Source of the DNA: an uncultured Paracoccaceae bacterium | Lineage (GTDB): Bacteria > Pseudomonadota > Alphaproteobacteria > Rhodobacterales > Rhodobacteraceae | Assembly: GCA_947488605.1 (NCBI GenBank) | Contig: CANKZJ010000004.1 | Span: forward strand, 124,001-188,000 | Length of the DNA: 64,000 nt | Reading direction: 5' to 3' | Part shown: in pieces, positions 16,170 through 25,000 of the stretch | How the letters are laid out: each line of letters opens with the position of its first letter | How positions within the stretch are numbered: position 1 is the first letter of the stretch | The notes under the pieces: generated by a model | Databases searched by the model: none | Told to the model about the DNA's origin: nothing | Seen by the model: the letters and a program-made list of their open reading frames with translations, nothing else | Translations under genes and position numbers: made by a program

Positions 16170-18542
16170 TTAGTCAGCAACACGGAATAAGCGGACAGTG
16201 CAATTGGCGACTGGCGACAAATCGAACGTCGACATTGCAAAGCCAGCCCGCTCCTCATTTGCGACAAACACGTAGCGCACGCCCCATTCCTCTATGAACG
16301 CTCGGCTGCCATCTTCACCAAGTCGGCCTGATGCCATGTTCCGCGGCTCCATGAGTGTTCTCAAACCATTCTGTGCGCCTAGTTGTGCGACAAGCGTATC
16401 ATTCCCCAGCACAAGCACCCGGCTATCGGTCTGACCTGAAAGGCATGTTTCCAGTTGAGTACCTAGTGCGGGCGCATCGAATTCCTGCCAGCGCGCCTGT
16501 TTAAGTATTCCGTTCCTTTCAATCGAACGCGAAGCTGCATGAATTGCGTTACCCAAATTCACAACTGCAATCAAAGCAAAGAAACAGCTGCCAAAGAAAA
16601 AACGTTGCTGCTTGGATGTTCCCTGAATGGTCAAGCTAGCGCCGAGCAGCAATATCAACGACCAAGCACTGGCAGAAAAGTACCGTTGATCAAAGTAGCC
16701 CGTCAGGATTTGCGGAACCAAGAGCAGAAGCATTACGAAGGCAAAGAAGGCAACAACCTTTTGGTGGCGTAGACTGGTTGCGGATCTCTTAGCATTGATC
16801 CCGCTACTGGCAACGCGCACCAACCCTATAAAGGATGCCAAACAGGCAGCGCTGAATAAGACGATCAAGCTCATTGGGGTCAAAAGCTCGAGCGTTATAA
16901 CCTTTAATAATCCTACTGTATTGCTTGCAAGTTTTGCGATCCAACCGCCAAAGTCATCATGCAGTGTCGGCTGTGCGACGGGCCACCAGTCGGTAACAAA
17001 TGCAGCAAGATCAGGTGAGCGTGCAACACTGGTGTTGTCAGAGACGAACGGTACGCCAAAATGGCTAAAAGAGTACCAGACCCAAGGTGATGCCGCCACG
17101 CATGCTCCGGCAAGCAATGACGCGGCCAATGCTGGTCGCCTTGTCAGGATTAACACCACCAGTGCAAGCAATGGCGGTAGGAATATGGCGTCAAATCGGT
17201 TCAGAACTGCCAGCCCCGCGACTAATCCAAGGAGAAAGGCTGTTCCAACCTTGAGCTGTTGGAAGTGCATAAGTGCTATCAGGACAAGCACGAAAATAAC
17301 CAACTGCAGTGGGATAGCGCGCCCACCAAGCAACTCGCCGAGTAACATGCTTGGATTTATCAAAAGCGCCAAGGCTGCTGCATAACCGACCAATGGTGCA
17401 GCTAAATACTTTCTTGCGACACGCTCGGATAGGAATGCGAAAGCAAGGAACGCCAAGAATGCGATAACGTATCCGCCACGTGCACCCGTGCCCAGCAATG
17501 CGTCAAACCCAGCGATAAGTGCTGGGTAGAGCGGTGGGAAAGAAGATGAAAACTCTGAATCGGTCCAAAAGGCGCGGAAGTGGCTGAACCTATAGAAGTC
17601 ACCAAAGAAAGTTTGTGAAAGTTCGAAATAGGCCCAACTGTCTGGTGAGTAGCGCGGTTTGCCTAGTCGACTGAGGAACCATGCTGCAATGATGATCAGG
17701 GTGACTGTCGCTGCTAGACGGGGCCAACGCAATCGGGCCGCCTCGTCCGGGACATATCCGCCTGTGGCTGCGCTGACAGCTTGCCCCAGAAGTTCTAGCT
17801 TGGCCCGTTGACCTGTGATCTTGGTTGGTATTTTTTCGTTCGCAGGATAGCGGCGTTCAACCGGCACTTGCCCGACTTTCAGGCCAAGTTGGCCAGCGCG
17901 GGTCGTCAAATAAAACGGCAATTCGTAGTTCATGAATGTATCGCGGAACGGCTTAACCCTAGGATCGCAAAGATACTTGGCAGAATATGCCCGAAACCCG
18001 TTGGTTGTGTCTTTGAACCAATGCCGGCCAGCAAAGCTGAGCATCGGGGCGTGTATCAGTCGATTGCCCACTATACGTTCAAAAGGCGTGTTTTCCGCAA
18101 CTCCGCCTGGTAGATAACGCGACCCTTGCACATAGTCACAGCCCGCTTCGAGCTCTGCAATCATTTCAGCGATGCCGTCCAGTCCATCCTTGCCGTTACC
18201 ATCAATCGTGACAATCCCAGCATAGCCCTCCAGCAAGGCCCAACTATAGGCCATGCGTAACTGCGCGCTCAGTCTCCCCGGTCCGACCTTGGTCAGCACC
18301 GCACGCACAGGCATGGTCGAGATGAAGTCGGGATCCAAAGATCCGTCTGTAGACCCTCCATCTGCAACAACAATATCGATGGGATAGCGGCAGTCTTTCA
18401 AACATTGCAATTGGCGTTGAATACGCGTGCCCTCGTTCATCACCGGGATGATAAGCACATAGTTATGCGATTTGGGCGCCAAGATATTTGTGGCAAAGTC
18501 TGGCAATTGCCAATCTTCAGTCGCAAGGGCAGCTGATGTCAT
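16170..18542 (-). CDS. GT2 glycosyltransferase fused to polytopic (GT39/ArnT-like) membrane domain
   Basis: 790-residue two-part protein. Residues about 28-235 form a DPM1-like family 2 glycosyltransferase: VLIIPVMNEGTRI start, the DXD-like VVADGGSTDG and the TIDGNGKDG acidic motif, then TTNGFRAYS. From about residue 270 the rest is hydrophobic, with some ten membrane segments and the SPDSWAYFELSQ acidic loop typical of dolichyl- or undecaprenyl-phosphate-sugar-using transferases. One chain could therefore make a polyprenyl-phosphate sugar and use it. It is convergent with kdgK, 31 bp away, and stands alone; acceptor and sugar are unknown. Confidence 0.82.
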   Translation of the reverse strand: MTSAALATEDWQLPDFATNILAPKSHNYVLIIPVMNEGTRIQRQLQCLKDCRYPIDIVVADGGSTDGSLDPDFISTMPVRAVLTKVGPGRLSAQLRMAYSWALLEGYAGIVTIDGNGKDGLDGIAEMIAELEAGCDYVQGSRYLPGGVAENTPFERIVGNRLIHAPMLSFAGRHWFKDTTNGFRAYSAKYLCDPRVKPFRDTFMNYELPFYLTTRAGQLGLKVGQVPVERRYPANEKIPTKITGQRAKLELLGQAVSAATGGYVPDEAARLRWPRLAATVTLIIIAAWFLSRLGKPRYSPDSWAYFELSQTFFGDFYRFSHFRAFWTDSEFSSSFPPLYPALIAGFDALLGTGARGGYVIAFLAFLAFAFLSERVARKYLAAPLVGYAAALALLINPSMLLGELLGGRAIPLQLVIFVLVLIALMHFQQLKVGTAFLLGLVAGLAVLNRFDAIFLPPLLALVVLILTRRPALAASLLAGACVAASPWVWYSFSHFGVPFVSDNTSVARSPDLAAFVTDWWPVAQPTLHDDFGGWIAKLASNTVGLLKVITLELLTPMSLIVLFSAACLASFIGLVRVASSGINAKRSATSLRHQKVVAFFAFVMLLLLVPQILTGYFDQRYFSASAWSLILLLGASLTIQGTSKQQRFFFGSCFFALIAVVNLGNAIHAASRSIERNGILKQARWQEFDAPALGTQLETCLSGQTDSRVLVLGNDTLVAQLGAQNGLRTLMEPRNMASGRLGEDGSRAFIEEWGVRYVFVANEERAGFAMSTFDLSPVANCTVRLFRVAD

Positions 18543-18710
18543 GGTCGTTCCGATCCGTTACTGTCATTTTAGACGGCCTCGAAAGCAACCTATCGAGAAA
18601 TGAGGTAATTCACCGTGAATTGCATCACTTTGGCTAGCGTTAGCGACAAGCTTATCACGGTGACAAGTGATCATTCAATCCAATCACGTCAATGGAACTC
18701 AAACACAGCA

Positions 18711-19367
18711 CTAGGTATTTGGTTTCGCTTTCTGCAAATACGCGTCCATAGCTGGCTTATAAGCGGCCAGCTCGTCTCGAACTGCGGCAAACCGGTGCAG
18801 ACGGGCGTCATAGGCCAAAACAGTTTCGGGCCATTTGATTTGTAAGCCGCAGGCGGCCTCGAACGCTCTGATCCAAGCAAAAGTCACGGCGAAGCCGCAG
18901 TCACAAAGCCAAAGCTTGTCCTCGTCCAAAGTCGCGTGCGACAACAGCAAATCCAGAGCAGATAGGTGTCGCGACAGGGCTTCTCCAGATGAGGCTACGA
19001 CGGCAGGATCGCGTGTCTCGTGAGCCACTTGCGGATAAAACGCCCGCACTGCTGGTTCTAACCGTGTGTCGTGAAACCGGCCTTTTTCGCGGGCTTTCGC
19101 ACGCGGTCGCATGTCGTCAGGCAACATCGGGATGTCGGGGAACGCTTCGTTCAAATACTCCGCTATTGCCTCTGAGTCGCCAAGTTGAAAACCATCGTGA
19201 ATCATCGCAGGCAAATTCCCTGACGGCACGATCGCGCGATATTCATCAGACCCATACCCGCCCGGTGGGGGCAGTTCTTCCCAAGAAATTCCCTTGTGAC
19301 GCATCATCACACGCAGTTTGGCGCAGTAAGTGGCAACGGGAACGGAATAGATCGTCAACATGGGCAT
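18711..19367 (-). CDS. Glutathione S-transferase family protein
   Basis: 218 residues. The N-terminal thioredoxin-like domain (LTIYSVPVATYCAKLRVMM) has the cis-proline and glutathione-contact region NLPAMIHDGFQLGDSEAIAEYL; a helical C-terminal domain follows. The early YSVP..TYC segment could supply the catalytic Ser/Tyr/Cys. It lies downstream of an amino-acid-binding protein gene on the same strand, but a strong terminator-like hairpin separates them, so it is probably transcribed on its own. Substrate unknown. Confidence 0.85.
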   Translation of the reverse strand: MPMLTIYSVPVATYCAKLRVMMRHKGISWEELPPPGGYGSDEYRAIVPSGNLPAMIHDGFQLGDSEAIAEYLNEAFPDIPMLPDDMRPRAKAREKGRFHDTRLEPAVRAFYPQVAHETRDPAVVASSGEALSRHLSALDLLLSHATLDEDKLWLCDCGFAVTFAWIRAFEAACGLQIKWPETVLAYDARLHRFAAVRDELAAYKPAMDAYLQKAKPNT

Positions 19368-19381
19368 GTCCCTTTATCAAT

Positions 19382-19413
19382 AAAAAAGGGCCAGCTGCAC
19401 GTGCAGCTGGCCC
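19382..19413 (-). terminator. Rho-independent terminator of the binding-protein gene
   Basis: A perfect 26-bp inverted repeat at 19388-19413 (GGGCCAGCTGCAC and its complement, no loop bases between the arms) is followed on the minus strand by six Ts (19387-19382). It ends transcription of the binding-protein gene 18 bp after its stop. The GST start is only 15 bp further on, so the GST promoter would have to lie in or before the terminator. Confidence 0.85.
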
Positions 19414-19430
19414 CAAAAATCTTATGGCGG

Positions 19431-20213
19431 CTACTCGGCCAAAAGCTGCCATTTCGTGCCAAGCTCGTCAAAGAAACCCTGCTCTTGCTTAAGCGTGATC
19501 CAAGTGTTCACGTAATTGATCCAGACCTGATCGGCTTGTGGCATCAACATCGCGATTGGAGTCGGTGAGCGGCCCTCAGAGACAGGCACGATCATCAGTT
19601 GGTCGTATTGCGCGACCAGTTTGTTGGCTTCAACGTTTGAGGTGATGTTCGCATCTGCGCGACCCGACAGGACCTCTTGGAAGTCACGTGCAGGTGCTTC
19701 GACAATGCGGTGTACCGCATCGGGGAAATATTCCTTCACTTGTGTCTCTTGGGTCGTACCCAATGTTGCTGCCACAGAGACATCAGCATTGTTCAGATCT
19801 TCCCAAGTGCTGAAGCGATCGGCGTTTTCCTTCAAGGTCAATGGGACCGTCGCCAAAGAAAAGTAGCTGATCGAATAACCGGCTGCTTTCGCGCGTGCGG
19901 GCGAAACAGATGCAGACCCTGTGATGTGATACTGACCAGACGTCACGCCAGCCACGAGCGTTTTCCAATCTGTTGGGACGAATTCCACTTCAACGCCCAG
20001 ATCAGTCGCCAGTTCCGTCATCACGTCGATGTCGTAGCCTTCGTAGTCGTTTGTCGTGATGTTGCGCATGGACATTGGGTTCCAGTCACCCGTTGTACCA
20101 ACCTTCAAAACGCCGCTGCTGAGAATGTCGTTCAATGCAGATTGCGCAGTCGCCTGCACGCCGCTCACGGCCAAAACAACCGTTGCGGCAACAATTTTCA
20201 ATAATTTCATCAT
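19431..20213 (-). CDS. Amino-acid-type ABC transporter substrate-binding protein (family 3)
   Basis: Periplasmic binding protein of 260 residues with a signal peptide ending near ATAQSA (residues 1-24). The family 3 pattern is clear: LKVGTTGDWNPMSM, then GYDIDVMTELATDLGVEVEFVP and the hinge GTTQETQVKEYFPDA. The mid-chain sequence also recalls periplasmic cyclohexadienyl/arogenate dehydratase-like members, so a ligand-binding role is likely but enzymatic activity cannot be excluded. It is divergent from the ATPase and permease genes to its right, with a shared 127-bp promoter region, and is closed by a strong terminator. Confidence 0.85.
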   Translation of the reverse strand: MMKLLKIVAATVVLAVSGVQATAQSALNDILSSGVLKVGTTGDWNPMSMRNITTNDYEGYDIDVMTELATDLGVEVEFVPTDWKTLVAGVTSGQYHITGSASVSPARAKAAGYSISYFSLATVPLTLKENADRFSTWEDLNNADVSVAATLGTTQETQVKEYFPDAVHRIVEAPARDFQEVLSGRADANITSNVEANKLVAQYDQLMIVPVSEGRSPTPIAMLMPQADQVWINYVNTWITLKQEQGFFDELGTKWQLLAE

Positions 20214-20340
20214 TTTCCCTCGTTTGATCTATCTTTGTTCTCTATTTGCCTGACAGAAAGGGGAATGCAAAGTGTTCAAAGCTGAATTGCCCGCGACCAA
20301 TTGTTCACACGTTCGTAATCACCAGAAAGATGCAGCCCCC

Positions 20341-21087
20341 ATGACAGCTGATGCCACGCTTATCGAAATGCACAATGTATCGAAGTATTTTGATGACTTT
20401 CAGGCACTTAAAGAGGTGTCATTGGATGTGGCACTGGGCGAACGCGTCGTCATTTGTGGTCCTTCCGGATCGGGCAAGTCGACTTTGATCCGGTGCATCA
20501 ATCGGCTAGAGGCGCATGAAAGTGGTGACATCATCGTTGATGGCGTGACTTTGACCGACACCCCCGAGAGTCTGGAACAAATTCGCGGGAATGTCGGAAT
20601 GGTGTTCCAGCAGTTCAACCTGTTTCCGCATCTGACGGTCATCGACAACCTGACGCTTGGTCCGCGCCGTGTGCTGGGATTGTCTGATGAAGAGGCAAAA
20701 GCACGCGCAATGAAGTACTTGGAACGCGTGCAGATCCCTGATCAAGCCGACAAATTCCCACGGCAGCTTTCGGGCGGCCAACAACAGCGCGTCGCGATTG
20801 CCCGCAGTTTGTGTATGGAGCCACGCATCCTTTTGTTTGACGAGCCGACGTCGGCGCTTGATCCTGAGATGATTGCAGAAGTTCTTGAAGTCATGACCGA
20901 GCTGGCAGCAAGCGGGATGACGATGATTGTCGTCACCCACGAGATGGGATTTGCCCGGCGTGTCGCCAACAAAATGGTCTTTATGGACAAAGGTGAAATT
21001 GTCGAAATTGGCGCGCCTGAGGATGTCTTTACAGCACCTAAATCAAAGCGTTTTGCGACGTTCCTGCAGCAAATCATCAACCACTAG
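20341..21087 (+). CDS. Polar amino-acid ABC transporter ATP-binding protein (GlnQ/HisP type)
   Basis: ATPase of 248 residues from ATG 20341. The upstream in-frame GTG at 20272 would add 23 unlikely residues. Walker A GPSGSGKST is at about 39-47, signature LSGGQQQRVAIA near 145, Walker B LLFDEPTSALDPEM near 165, and the switch THEMGFARRV. This set is diagnostic of the polar-amino-acid family. The permease follows after 9 bp. It is divergent from the binding-protein gene, an arrangement that would allow one control region to set both. Confidence 0.93.
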   Translation: MTADATLIEMHNVSKYFDDFQALKEVSLDVALGERVVICGPSGSGKSTLIRCINRLEAHESGDIIVDGVTLTDTPESLEQIRGNVGMVFQQFNLFPHLTVIDNLTLGPRRVLGLSDEEAKARAMKYLERVQIPDQADKFPRQLSGGQQQRVAIARSLCMEPRILLFDEPTSALDPEMIAEVLEVMTELAASGMTMIVVTHEMGFARRVANKMVFMDKGEIVEIGAPEDVFTAPKSKRFATFLQQIINH

Positions 21088-21096
21088 GCCGCTGAT

Positions 21097-21834
21097 ATGA
21101 AACGCATTCTTATTCTGATCCCGCTTCTATTTCTGCTGTCTGGTTGTTCTGGCAACTGGGGCTGGTACGTCGTTGACCCTACCACTACGAATGGGGCTTC
21201 AAACCTGCGCTTTATGATCAGTGGGGCCTATTACACGATCCTGATGTCGGTCACGGCAATCTGTATTTCTGTTGTCGTGGGCTTGTTGATTGCCTTGCCG
21301 GGCTTGTCAAAGAAACGTGGGTGGCGTGCGATTAACCGCACTTACGTCGAAATTGTCCGTTCCGTCCCGATCCTCGTTCTGCTGTTGTGGGTATACTACG
21401 GCTTGCCGCAACTGAGCGGCATTACCCTTAATGTGTTTTGGGCTGGCGTGCTGGCACTGGCGCTATCTGACAGCGCCTTCCAGGCCGAAATCTTTCGGGG
21501 AGGCATTCAATCGATTGGCAAGGGGCAATACGAGGCCGCGCAATCCATCTCGCTGAACTACCGCGATACGATGCGCTATATTATCCTACCCCAAGCGATC
21601 CGCCGCATTCTACCCGCGCTGGGCAACCAACTTGTCTATATGTTGAAGATGTCATCGCTGGTGTCGGTAATCGGGATGCAGGAATTGACCCGCAAAGCCA
21701 ACGAACTTGTTGTCACTGAATACAGGCCTTTGGAAATCTACACGATATTGGTGCTAGAATATCTCGTGCTGATCTTGATCGTTTCTGCCGGTGTCAGGTG
21801 GCTTGAACGCCGCATGAATAGCAGCGAGGCCTAG
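21097..21834 (+). CDS. Amino-acid ABC transporter permease (HisMQ family) with lipobox-like N-terminus
   Basis: Inner-membrane permease of 245 residues. Its EAA loop EAAQSISLNYRDTMRYIILPQAIRR (cytoplasmic, near 145) and the RSVPILVLLLWVYYGLP helix are typical of the HisM/GlnP family. The N-terminus is odd: a short hydrophobic stretch ends LLSGCSGNWGW, a good lipobox with cysteine about residue 17, as if the protein started as a lipoprotein. Only one permease gene is present, so the channel may be a homodimer. The MATE gene follows after 3 bp. Confidence 0.88.
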   Translation: MKRILILIPLLFLLSGCSGNWGWYVVDPTTTNGASNLRFMISGAYYTILMSVTAICISVVVGLLIALPGLSKKRGWRAINRTYVEIVRSVPILVLLLWVYYGLPQLSGITLNVFWAGVLALALSDSAFQAEIFRGGIQSIGKGQYEAAQSISLNYRDTMRYIILPQAIRRILPALGNQLVYMLKMSSLVSVIGMQELTRKANELVVTEYRPLEIYTILVLEYLVLILIVSAGVRWLERRMNSSEA

Positions 21835-21837
21835 AGC

Positions 21838-23205
21838 GTGGCCAAAGATGACCTGACCACAGGCCCGATGATCCTTCACTTCAAGAACCTCGCGATCCCC
21901 GCCGCTTTGGGGATGCTGTTCACGACGCTCTATAATGTGGTCGATGTTTATTACGCAGGGCAGTTGTCGACCGAAGCACAGGCTGGCTTGGCGATCGGAT
22001 TCCAAGCGTTCTTCATCCTTATGGCCGTGGGGTTTGGACTTGGTTCAGCTCTCAGCGCGCTTGTCAGTAACGCGAAAGGGCGCAAGGACAGTTCTGGAAC
22101 GCGCGCACTTGCCGCGCAAGGTCTGAGCTTTGGCATTCTCGCCACGCTTACGCTGATGTTGGTCGGTGCGATTGCCGGGCCGCACCTTATTGCGCTGGTG
22201 TCCGAGCCGGGTGGTTACCGCGATGCTGCACAAGGTTACTTCAATTGGCTGATCTTTGCCTTGCCCGGTTTTTTTCTGGCCTATGGCGGTAATGGTATTT
22301 TGCAGGCGCATGGCGACAGTTTGTCGATGCAACGTGCGATGATGGTCGCTTTTTTCGCCAACATCGGACTGAACCCTTTGATGATGTTCGGCATTCCCGG
22401 CTTGTGGGACGGCATGGGTTTCAACGGTATCGCCGTTGCGACCATCCTAAGCCAAACCGGTGTCATGTTCTTCATTCTCAGCCGCGTGCTGAAACTGGAG
22501 ATAATGACCGGCGTCCAGTTGTCTGATTTGAAGCCTGATTGGGCGAGCTACCGCGCGATTATTGGCCAGCTTTTACCAGCGAGCACCGCAATGTTTGTCA
22601 TGTTCATTTCGGGCTTTGTTGTACAATTCGCTTTGAAGGATTTTGGCGGCAGCGCGATCGCCGCATACGGCGTCGCATTGCGCATTGAACAGATTTTGCT
22701 GCTGCCCGTTCTGGGAATGACCGGTGCACTGTTGCCAATTGCGGGTCAGAATTTCGGGGCCGAACAATTCGACCGCGTCCGCGAGGCGTTGTTCTTTTGC
22801 TGGAAACTTGGCTTTGCGATGACGCTTGTCGCGACCCCTACACTTTGGTTTGGCGGTGGTGTTGCCATGCGGTTATTCACCGACGATCCTGACGTGATTG
22901 CCGTTGGAGTAAGCTACTTGCGCGTCGATGGTTTCTTGTTTCCGATCTACATGATGCTCTTTTCGATCAATTCGCTTCTACAAGCGTTGCAGCGTCCGAT
23001 CTGGACCCTTTGGATCAGTATTTACCGCCAAGGTTTCGGCGTCGCGTTCTTCATTTGGATATTTATTGGGGTGTTTGATTTTGACGTTTGGGGTGTTTGG
23101 TTTGGTATCGCCACGGCTGTCACAAGTGGCTGGATTATTGCGTTGTTTGTGGCAAACGGTGTGGCGAAACAGAATATGGGCGGGCTTGCACGCGTCAGTG
23201 CCTAA
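21838..23205 (+). CDS. MATE family efflux transporter
   Basis: Multidrug and toxin extrusion transporter of 455 residues with about 12 membrane segments. The first repeat starts LAIPAALGMLFTTLYNVVDVYYAGQLS, and the second half repeats the pattern around LLPASTAMFVMFISGFVVQ. GTG start 21838, 3 bp after the permease stop, so it is probably co-transcribed with the amino-acid importer. MATE proteins export cationic drugs or metabolites with Na+ or H+; the substrate cannot be read. It is convergent with the aldolase gene, 9 bp away. Confidence 0.9.
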   Translation: MAKDDLTTGPMILHFKNLAIPAALGMLFTTLYNVVDVYYAGQLSTEAQAGLAIGFQAFFILMAVGFGLGSALSALVSNAKGRKDSSGTRALAAQGLSFGILATLTLMLVGAIAGPHLIALVSEPGGYRDAAQGYFNWLIFALPGFFLAYGGNGILQAHGDSLSMQRAMMVAFFANIGLNPLMMFGIPGLWDGMGFNGIAVATILSQTGVMFFILSRVLKLEIMTGVQLSDLKPDWASYRAIIGQLLPASTAMFVMFISGFVVQFALKDFGGSAIAAYGVALRIEQILLLPVLGMTGALLPIAGQNFGAEQFDRVREALFFCWKLGFAMTLVATPTLWFGGGVAMRLFTDDPDVIAVGVSYLRVDGFLFPIYMMLFSINSLLQALQRPIWTLWISIYRQGFGVAFFIWIFIGVFDFDVWGVWFGIATAVTSGWIIALFVANGVAKQNMGGLARVSA

Positions 23206-23214
23206 CAGCGCAGG

Positions 23215-23871
23215 CTATTCGCCACGCGCCTCTTTCGCGGTTCCATAGACTGGTAAATCCGCAGCCGTCTTACCGTGTGCCGCCATCAACGTGTCGCGAA
23301 CAAAGGCGATGTGGGCTGTTTCTTCGATGATCTCGGCTAAATACTGCGCCGCTATCAGCGTTTTTCCGACGCCGATTGTGCCATGATTGGCAAGCACAGC
23401 GGCGCGAATGGAAGGGTCTTTGAACACCGGACTGATTTCGACCTCGGTTTGTGGACCCCCGTTTTCAGACAGGGGGATCAACGGCATACGCCCAATTTTT
23501 TCGATTGTTTGCACAGTCAAGCAAGGGATCTCGATCCCGGCACTGGCAAAGCCTGTTGCCCAAGGGCTGTGGCAATGTACGATTGCGTTGATGTCAGGGC
23601 GAATGCGGTAAAGATCAAGGTGGAAGTCCATGTCCTTGGATGGCTTGAACTGCGTTTGCTCAATCGTTCCGTCCAGATGCACCACTTGCAGATTGTCACG
23701 GGTACATTCGGCAAAGCCAACGCCGGACGGTTTGATCACGATAGCGTCTGCACTGGATAAACGAACCGAAAGGTTCCCACCCGCATTGGTTTGCAGCCCT
23801 AGGTCAAAGCAGCGCCGCGCAGACCAGATCAGGGCGTCTTTTTTGGCTTCGATGTCGGACGGGTCAAGCAT
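23215..23871 (-). CDS. Class II aldolase/adducin family protein
   Basis: 218-residue class II aldolase of the fuculose-phosphate/ribulose-phosphate-epimerase-like fold. The GGNLSVRL phosphate loop is near residues 31-38, with zinc ligands in VHCHSPWATG (HxH) and LANHGTIGVG. These are all intact, so a zinc-dependent aldol cleavage or decarboxylation is plausible. It overlaps the Tm-1-like gene by 8 bp at its start and is the last gene of a six-gene minus-strand operon with an ABC importer. Sugar-phosphate or sugar-acid substrate likely. Confidence 0.88.
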   Translation of the reverse strand: MLDPSDIEAKKDALIWSARRCFDLGLQTNAGGNLSVRLSSADAIVIKPSGVGFAECTRDNLQVVHLDGTIEQTQFKPSKDMDFHLDLYRIRPDINAIVHCHSPWATGFASAGIEIPCLTVQTIEKIGRMPLIPLSENGGPQTEVEISPVFKDPSIRAAVLANHGTIGVGKTLIAAQYLAEIIEETAHIAFVRDTLMAAHGKTAADLPVYGTAKEARGE

Positions 23872-25000
23872 GGGGTGTTTCCTTTGTTATGGCGTCTAGT
23901 GCGTCAACGGCAGCATCGGCCGTGGCGCTGTCATTGATGTGTCCAGGCAAACGGGTCAGTGGAATGTGCGTTTCCAAGGTGTCAGCAAAGGCATGGCGCA
24001 AGGCTTCGCTTTCAATCGCGCCGCCAGTGCGGTCTTCGGACGAAAAGCCACCCATAGGGATTAAGACCCGCACAGGGGCGGTTGCCTGGTTCAAGGCCTC
24101 ACCCAGAATATTGGCGCACTTGACCATCTCATCTTGGGTGCATTGCACATGGGTGAACAACGGCGAATGCGCATAGTGCGGGCGCGCCCGGTAGGTTTCG
24201 GGCATCAAGGCAGGCTCGCCCATCCCGATGAAATTCACGCCTCCCGGCAAGACCACACGTGGCAAATGCCCCATACTGGTGAACCGCCCCGGCATGTTGG
24301 CATTGATACCAGCGATATAGCATCGGGTTAATTCATGCGGTGTATAGTCGATGACCGATTTGAATGCGCCATTCGTGGCCCAGCGGGCAAAGGCAGCGCC
24401 GCCAAAGCCATTGGCATGGAAAACGGTCACCTCATTGCCGGTCTGCCGCAAGCGTGCACAAAGCGCATCCGTGCCCGGACCTGTCACGCCCAGCGACGTC
24501 ACTCCAATCGATGGAGACAATGAGGCCGGTCCGGTCGGCAAGGTCGCGTGATATAGCCCGCCTGTGATCGCCGCAGCCTGATCTAAAGCAGCCCGTGTCG
24601 TTGCGTTCAAACCGCACAGATCAGCGACAGTTGGCACCAAGACAATGGCGCTATCAGCCATAATATAACGGGGGTCAAATGGCAGTGTGGTGACCAACAC
24701 TTTTGGCATCGCCAGGGGAAGGGATTTCAGCACACGCAAAGCAATTTGCCCGCCCGTGCCGCCCCCAATGGCAACAACCATTCGTCTACCCGTTTGGGGT
24801 TTTTGGGAAATCTCGGCAATGGCGCGTTCCGTAGCCTTTACCATGCCCGCAATCTTGGCGTCTGGCGCCCATTGCGCGCCACCTGCGTGCAGCGAGATAT
24901 CGCAAGTCTCCACCGGGACGCCAAGTGCTGTTAGGGCGGTGATTAGATAATCGGCCTCTTCCTGCTTTGTATCGTAAGTGGCTAGCAGTAGGACGCTCAT
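23864..25000 (-). CDS. Tm-1-like ATP-binding domain protein (UPF0261)
   Basis: 378-residue protein of the UPF0261/Tm-1-like group, named for the tomato Tm-1 resistance protein domain. The start VLLLATYDTKQEEADYLITA, the glycine-rich VVAIGGGTGGQIAL and the VTSLGVTGPGTDALC block are characteristic. Known members bind ATP, but the reaction is not established in general. Its start overlaps the permease stop by one base and its end overlaps the aldolase, so it is firmly part of the import and breakdown operon. That suggests a metabolic, not defensive, role. Confidence 0.88.
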   Translation of the reverse strand: MSVLLLATYDTKQEEADYLITALTALGVPVETCDISLHAGGAQWAPDAKIAGMVKATERAIAEISQKPQTGRRMVVAIGGGTGGQIALRVLKSLPLAMPKVLVTTLPFDPRYIMADSAIVLVPTVADLCGLNATTRAALDQAAAITGGLYHATLPTGPASLSPSIGVTSLGVTGPGTDALCARLRQTGNEVTVFHANGFGGAAFARWATNGAFKSVIDYTPHELTRCYIAGINANMPGRFTSMGHLPRVVLPGGVNFIGMGEPALMPETYRARPHYAHSPLFTHVQCTQDEMVKCANILGEALNQATAPVRVLIPMGGFSSEDRTGGAIESEALRHAFADTLETHIPLTRLPGHINDSATADAAVDALDAITKETPHA

